Positions 4,053 to 7,240 of a DNA stretch of 7,240 nucleotides are shown here, one piece after another. Each line of letters begins with the position of its first letter. The first letter of the stretch is position 1. The notes under the pieces were generated by a model. That model was not told the DNA's origin. It saw only the letters and a program-made list of their open reading frames with translations, and did not search any database. The position numbers and the translations under genes are program-made. The stretch lies in contig DNUI01000137.1 of NCBI GenBank assembly GCA_003508565.1, positions 1-7,240 of the forward strand. Direction: 5' to 3'. The DNA comes from Syntrophaceae bacterium (GTDB lineage Bacteria; Desulfobacterota; Syntrophia; Syntrophales; UBA2185).

Positions 4053-6248
4053 TCAGGATAAAGGTTGCATCAATCTTCTCAGCAGCAGTGTATATCTTTT
4101 CTGGGGTTTATTGTTTTTGACAGCAATCGCTAAGGCCTTCTTTGTGCCAATTATCACCACGAGTTTCTTTCCCCTTGTTACGCCGGTATAAAGTAAGTTC
4201 CGCTGTAGAAGCATATAATGCTGGGTCATAATAGGGATGACAACGGCGGCATATTCGGACCCCTGGGATTTATGGACTGATACTGCATAGGCATGAACAA
4301 GTTCATCCAGGTCACTGTAGTCATAGGGTACTTCACGATCATCAATTTTAATTGTTACCTCCTGGGCTTCCTCGTCGATATTGGTGATCCTGCCAATATC
4401 GCCATTATACACCTCTTTGTCATAGTTGTTTCTGATTTGCATGACCTTATCGTGTATCCGGTAATTCCTGCCGCCCCTTGTTATCCCGTCTTCCCTGTTA
4501 TTTAAAGCCCTTTGAAGTTCAACATTCAGGTTTCCGGCGCCGACGGTTCCCTTGTGCATGGGGCTCAATACCTGAATGTCGTCTATGGGATCAAAACCAA
4601 ATCGCTTAGGAATACGTTCTTTCACACAATGAATGATCAGTTCGAGTACTTTTGCCGGGTCTTCCTGCTCAATAAAATAGAAGTCATCAAGCTTTTGTGA
4701 TGGTTGTAAATTCGGGAACTCACCCTTGTTGATTCTGTGCGCATTGACGATAATCGAGCTTTCCTTTGCCTGGCGGAATATCTCATGCAACTCGACTACC
4801 GGCACAACACCCGAGCTTATTATATCTTTCAGAACATTTCCGGCGCCGACTGACGGCAACTGGTTCACATCTCCAACAAGTATGAATGTTGCGGTGACAG
4901 GTACGGCCTTTAACAGGTGATACATCAGAAGGGTATCAAGCATGGAGGCTTCATCGACAATTACCAGCTGGCAGTCAAGCGGGCTTTCTTCATTCTTCTT
5001 AAAGCCACCTTTTTGCATACTGAATTCAAGCAGGCGATGGATTGTCTTTGCTTCATACCCTGTGGATTCGGTCATGCGTTTTGCGGCCCGGCCGGTAGGA
5101 GCGGCAAGCATGATGCTGGCCTTAATGGCAGCGAATATCTTGATGACGGCGTTAATGATTGTTGTCTTGCCCGTTCCGGGACCACCGGTGATCACCATGA
5201 CCTTACTTTTACCGGCACACTTTACGGCTTCAACTTGCTTTTCCGCCAGGGTTATGGAAAGCTCTTCCTGCACCCACCGGACAGCCTTCTCAGGATCAAT
5301 CTTTCTCACTGATTGAGGCGCATGAATGAGGGCTTGCAACCGGGAGGCAATGTTTTTTTCGGCAACATGGTACCCGGCGAGATAGACGGCCTTGTTGTTC
5401 TCCACCAAATCGTCGGTATCAGTAGTGATATCTTCTATGACAATCTTGTTGCCGGCAGCAATTGTACCGATGGCATTGACAATGATTTCCCGGTCTATAT
5501 CCAGAATCTCCTTACACTTCGCAATCAATGGCTCGTAGGGATAATACACATGGCCTTCATCTGCCATTTCGTGCAGGACATGGAGAATGCCGCATTCGGC
5601 TCTCAGGGCTGAATCTTTTGCAAAGCCCAGTTTCTCGGCAATCCTGTCCGCGGTGAGAAAACCAATGCCGAATATGTCGGTGGCAAGCCGGTAGGGGTTG
5701 TCCTGTACTATTGTTATTGCATCATTGCCGTACTGCTTGAATATCTTGGCGGCATACCCGGAACTCACGCCGTGGGATTGCAGAAAAATCATTACCGCCC
5801 GTATTTCTTTCTGCTCTTCCCAGGCCTTTTTGATCATGCCGATACGCTTTGTGCCGATCCCTTCCACGTCGGAAAGCATTGCCGTTTCGTTTTCGATTAT
5901 GTTCAGGGTTTCTTCCTTGAATTTTCTGACGATCCGTTTGGCCATGACCGGGCCGATTCCCTTGATCAAACCCGACCGGAGGTATTTCTCAATCCCGTGA
6001 ACAGTGGCCGGTGTGGTAGTCTGACAAAAGACAACCTTGAATTGCCGGCCGTATTTCGGGTGATTGTTCCATTCCCCCTTCATCTTGATGACTTCTCCAG
6101 GAAGGGGGTTTACCATACTGCCTGTTACAGTGACTAAATCCATGCGGCCATAAACCTTCACCTGAGCAACGGTGTAGCCCGTTTCCTCGCTGGTGAAGGT
6201 TATTCTCTCTATGAGACCCTGAAGGTCGACAAGCTGGTTTTTCGTCAT
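4053..6248 (-). CDS. recD2: RecD2-type ATP-dependent DNA helicase (RecD/TraA family)
   Basis: This complete 731-residue superfamily 1B helicase is within the usual RecD2 length. An N-terminal OB-like segment (about 1-75) is followed by three helix-hairpin-helix-like stretches around GIGPVMAKRI (97-106), VEGIGTKRI (128-136) and FGIGFLTADRI (193-203). Helicase motifs are in order: Q motif ITLAEKQ (332-338), Walker A GGPGTGKTT (355-363), motif Ia APTGRAAKR (383-391), Walker B VIVDEASMLD (429-438), motif III LVGDVNQLPSVGAG (457-470), motif IV FRQAKES (491-497), motif V AVSVHKSQGSEY (655-666) and motif VI LLYTGVTRGKK (685-695). It should unwind DNA 5' to 3' in repair or recombination without RecBC, the usual RecD2 setting. 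The start is fixed by a TGA two codons upstream; its ribosome site is weak. No disruption is seen. Confidence 0.96.
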   Translation of the reverse strand: MTKNQLVDLQGLIERITFTSEETGYTVAQVKVYGRMDLVTVTGSMVNPLPGEVIKMKGEWNNHPKYGRQFKVVFCQTTTPATVHGIEKYLRSGLIKGIGPVMAKRIVRKFKEETLNIIENETAMLSDVEGIGTKRIGMIKKAWEEQKEIRAVMIFLQSHGVSSGYAAKIFKQYGNDAITIVQDNPYRLATDIFGIGFLTADRIAEKLGFAKDSALRAECGILHVLHEMADEGHVYYPYEPLIAKCKEILDIDREIIVNAIGTIAAGNKIVIEDITTDTDDLVENNKAVYLAGYHVAEKNIASRLQALIHAPQSVRKIDPEKAVRWVQEELSITLAEKQVEAVKCAGKSKVMVITGGPGTGKTTIINAVIKIFAAIKASIMLAAPTGRAAKRMTESTGYEAKTIHRLLEFSMQKGGFKKNEESPLDCQLVIVDEASMLDTLLMYHLLKAVPVTATFILVGDVNQLPSVGAGNVLKDIISSGVVPVVELHEIFRQAKESSIIVNAHRINKGEFPNLQPSQKLDDFYFIEQEDPAKVLELIIHCVKERIPKRFGFDPIDDIQVLSPMHKGTVGAGNLNVELQRALNNREDGITRGGRNYRIHDKVMQIRNNYDKEVYNGDIGRITNIDEEAQEVTIKIDDREVPYDYSDLDELVHAYAVSVHKSQGSEYAAVVIPIMTQHYMLLQRNLLYTGVTRGKKLVVIIGTKKALAIAVKNNKPQKRYTLLLRRLMQPLS

Positions 6249-6372
6249 CGTTCATGGACTCTATGTGCAATGTAAGACTGAGGGTACGAATAGATATGGT
6301 CAATCTTGCCTGATTGTGGAAAAACACCGCGAAGCATTTCCTGATTTTTCATTTCAGTCCTGTTGGTTGTGA

Positions 6373-6402
6373 TGTATACGGTGATTCTTTTGAAATAGTA
6401 AA
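6373..6402 (-). promoter_or_regulatory. Weak candidate promoter for recD2
   Basis: TTTACT (6402-6397) and TATACA (6378-6373) each match the sigma-70 boxes at 4 of 6 positions, with an 18-base spacer, giving a leader of about 120 bases. Beyond this, the inverted repeat at 6414-6447 and the terminator at 6475-6510, the interval 6249-6595 shows nothing and no gene. Confidence 0.18.
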
Positions 6403-6413
6403 AAATACTTAGC

Positions 6414-6447
6414 ACACCTGTGATTCTTATGTAAACACGTCAGGTGT
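6414..6447. repeat. 7-bp inverted repeat in the recD2 upstream region
   Basis: ACACCTG (6414-6420) and CAGGTGT (6441-6447) are exact reverse complements, 20 bases apart, between the modA terminator and recD2. The arms are two DNA turns apart centre to centre, roughly compatible with an operator, but chance is plausible at this length. Confidence 0.3.
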
Positions 6448-6474
6448 TCATTCAGTGATCTTTAATCGGACCAA

Positions 6475-6510
6475 AAGGAAAGGCAGAGCCAACCGACCCT
6501 GCCTTTCCTT
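6475..6510 (-). terminator. Intrinsic terminator after modA
   Basis: AAGGAAAGGCAG (6475-6486) and CTGCCTTTCCTT (6499-6510) form a perfect 12-bp stem around a 12-base loop. On the minus strand the stem ends in CCTT and runs into TTGG, so the T tract is short (TTTT). It lies 85 bases past the modA stop and separates modA from recD2. Confidence 0.7.
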
Positions 6511-6595
6511 CATGTGACAAAAAAATCATGGTCTTGGAACCCGTCGAACCGGGGCTATTGCTGAACCTTTCTTCTGATTCCTGCCGATCAAGAAC

Positions 6596-7240
6596 TTATC
6601 GATATCCGTATTTCTGTTTTATGGACTTTGCCTCCGGAGAATTGAGGAAATTCACGAATTTTTTCACCGCTTCCCTGTCCTTCGCCGGTTTCAGCACGCA
6701 TCCCGCCTGTATGATGGGATGCGCTTCTTTAACCTCGAGATAGCAGCCTTTTTTCCCCTCTTCAGATAGCGCAGACGAAAGGGCGCAGAAGGCGACATCC
6801 ACGCTTCCATAGAAAGCGTATTCGAAAACCTGGTCGCTGTTTGCCGCATAGATAAGTTTAGGCTTTATCGTATCCAGGAGGCGGCTTTTCTCTATGGCGT
6901 ACATCGATGAGGCACCATATTGAGTGTTCTTCGGCCAGGCCACACCAATTGCTGTCACGGAGGGGTGCTTGACAACCTCCTGCCAGCCTGATACGCCGCA
7001 CAGGTCTTTTTTTGCCGTCCAGAGTACAACCGTGCCAATGGTGTAAACGAAAGGTTTCTCCGCAAGGTCTTTTTGGAAAAGCTCCGCAGGTCTTTCTTCA
7101 TCTCCCGCCAGGACAATATCATAGGGGGCGCCACTCATGATCTCACCGATGAGATAGCCCGATGAGGCAACGGCACCCATAACGGGAACCCGGGTTTTGG
7201 TTGTAAATGCCTTCGCGATCTCTTTAAACGGCTGCATGAA
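6596..7240 (-). CDS. modA: Molybdate ABC transporter substrate-binding protein, 3' part (N-terminus outside window)
   Basis: The frame is open to the window edge; the ATG at 7237 is internal, since the family begins with a signal peptide and a strand ahead of this point. From that Met, PFKEIAKAF (3-11) and SSGYLIGEIMSGAPYDIVLAG (25-45) match the first ligand-binding region of ModA. IGVAWPKNTQYGASSMYAIEK (97-117) matches the family's P-x-T-x-YG region, and FYGSVDVAFCALS (142-154) the G-x-A-D-x-x region. HPIIQAGCVLKP (173-184) and VKKFVNFLNSPEAKSIKQKYGY (191-212) are the typical C-terminus. It would bind molybdate, or possibly tungstate, in the periplasm and deliver it to a ModBC permease not seen here. 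About 215 of roughly 250 residues are visible. No frame disruption is present. Confidence 0.9.
   Translation of the reverse strand, partial: FMQPFKEIAKAFTTKTRVPVMGAVASSGYLIGEIMSGAPYDIVLAGDEERPAELFQKDLAEKPFVYTIGTVVLWTAKKDLCGVSGWQEVVKHPSVTAIGVAWPKNTQYGASSMYAIEKSRLLDTIKPKLIYAANSDQVFEYAFYGSVDVAFCALSSALSEEGKKGCYLEVKEAHPIIQAGCVLKPAKDREAVKKFVNFLNSPEAKSIKQKYGYR

Noticed and set aside
4293..6137. Plus-strand ORFs of 60-130 codons across the helicase gene
   Set aside because: All lie inside the recD2 reading frame on the other strand, and none shows recognisable protein features or a ribosome site.
5989..6327. 112-codon minus-strand ORF overlapping the recD2 start
   Set aside because: It is the shifted frame of the recD2 N-terminus, with low-complexity, Arg/His-rich text. 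The OB-like N-terminus of RecD2 is clearly in the other frame.

Overview
The window is bacterial. Every gene that can be supported lies on the minus strand, so transcription runs from high to low coordinates. A periplasmic molybdate-binding protein and several Sec-type N-termini suggest a Gram-negative host. The RecD2-type helicase resembles versions common in Desulfobacterota and Nitrospirota and in other environmental lineages such as anammox Planctomycetes. This is an impression from memory, not a search, and the phylum is not established.

Right side (4053-7240): two intact housekeeping-type genes. The 3' part of modA (6596 to beyond the window edge) ends in a strong hairpin terminator at 6475-6510. 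A leader of about 225 bases follows, then recD2 (6248-4053), a complete 731-residue helicase with all expected motifs.

Middle (3316-4052): this looks empty in a simple ORF list. It is rich in inverted and direct repeats and holds two degraded coding stretches. One is a 36-codon remnant at 3841-3951. The other is an unrecognised small gene at 3336-3687 that appears to carry one frameshift. It ends 20 bases before the next gene.

Left-centre (1245-3338): a probable accessory operon. The unknown small gene is followed by a secreted zinc-dependent phospholipase C-like protein with a C-terminal beta-sandwich domain (1536-3315), split by two single-base frameshifts. After that comes a small unknown gene (1302-1502) with two apparently compensating indels, then a hairpin at 1245-1278 that closely resembles the modA terminator.

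Left end (1-1065): an intact membrane-anchored or secreted protein with six 23-residue MORN repeats (440-1051), a terminator at 333-365, and the N-terminal part of a tyrosine-recombinase-type integrase (1-141) that has an amber codon at position 12 and runs off the window.

Taken together, a stable chromosomal segment (modA, recD2) lies beside an accessory segment in which nearly every gene except the MORN protein is broken. A lipase-like enzyme and a MORN protein, both exported, could act together at the envelope, but that link is inference. The disruptions may be true decay next to a dead integrase. Uncorrected homopolymer errors could explain the frameshifts, though not the amber codon.
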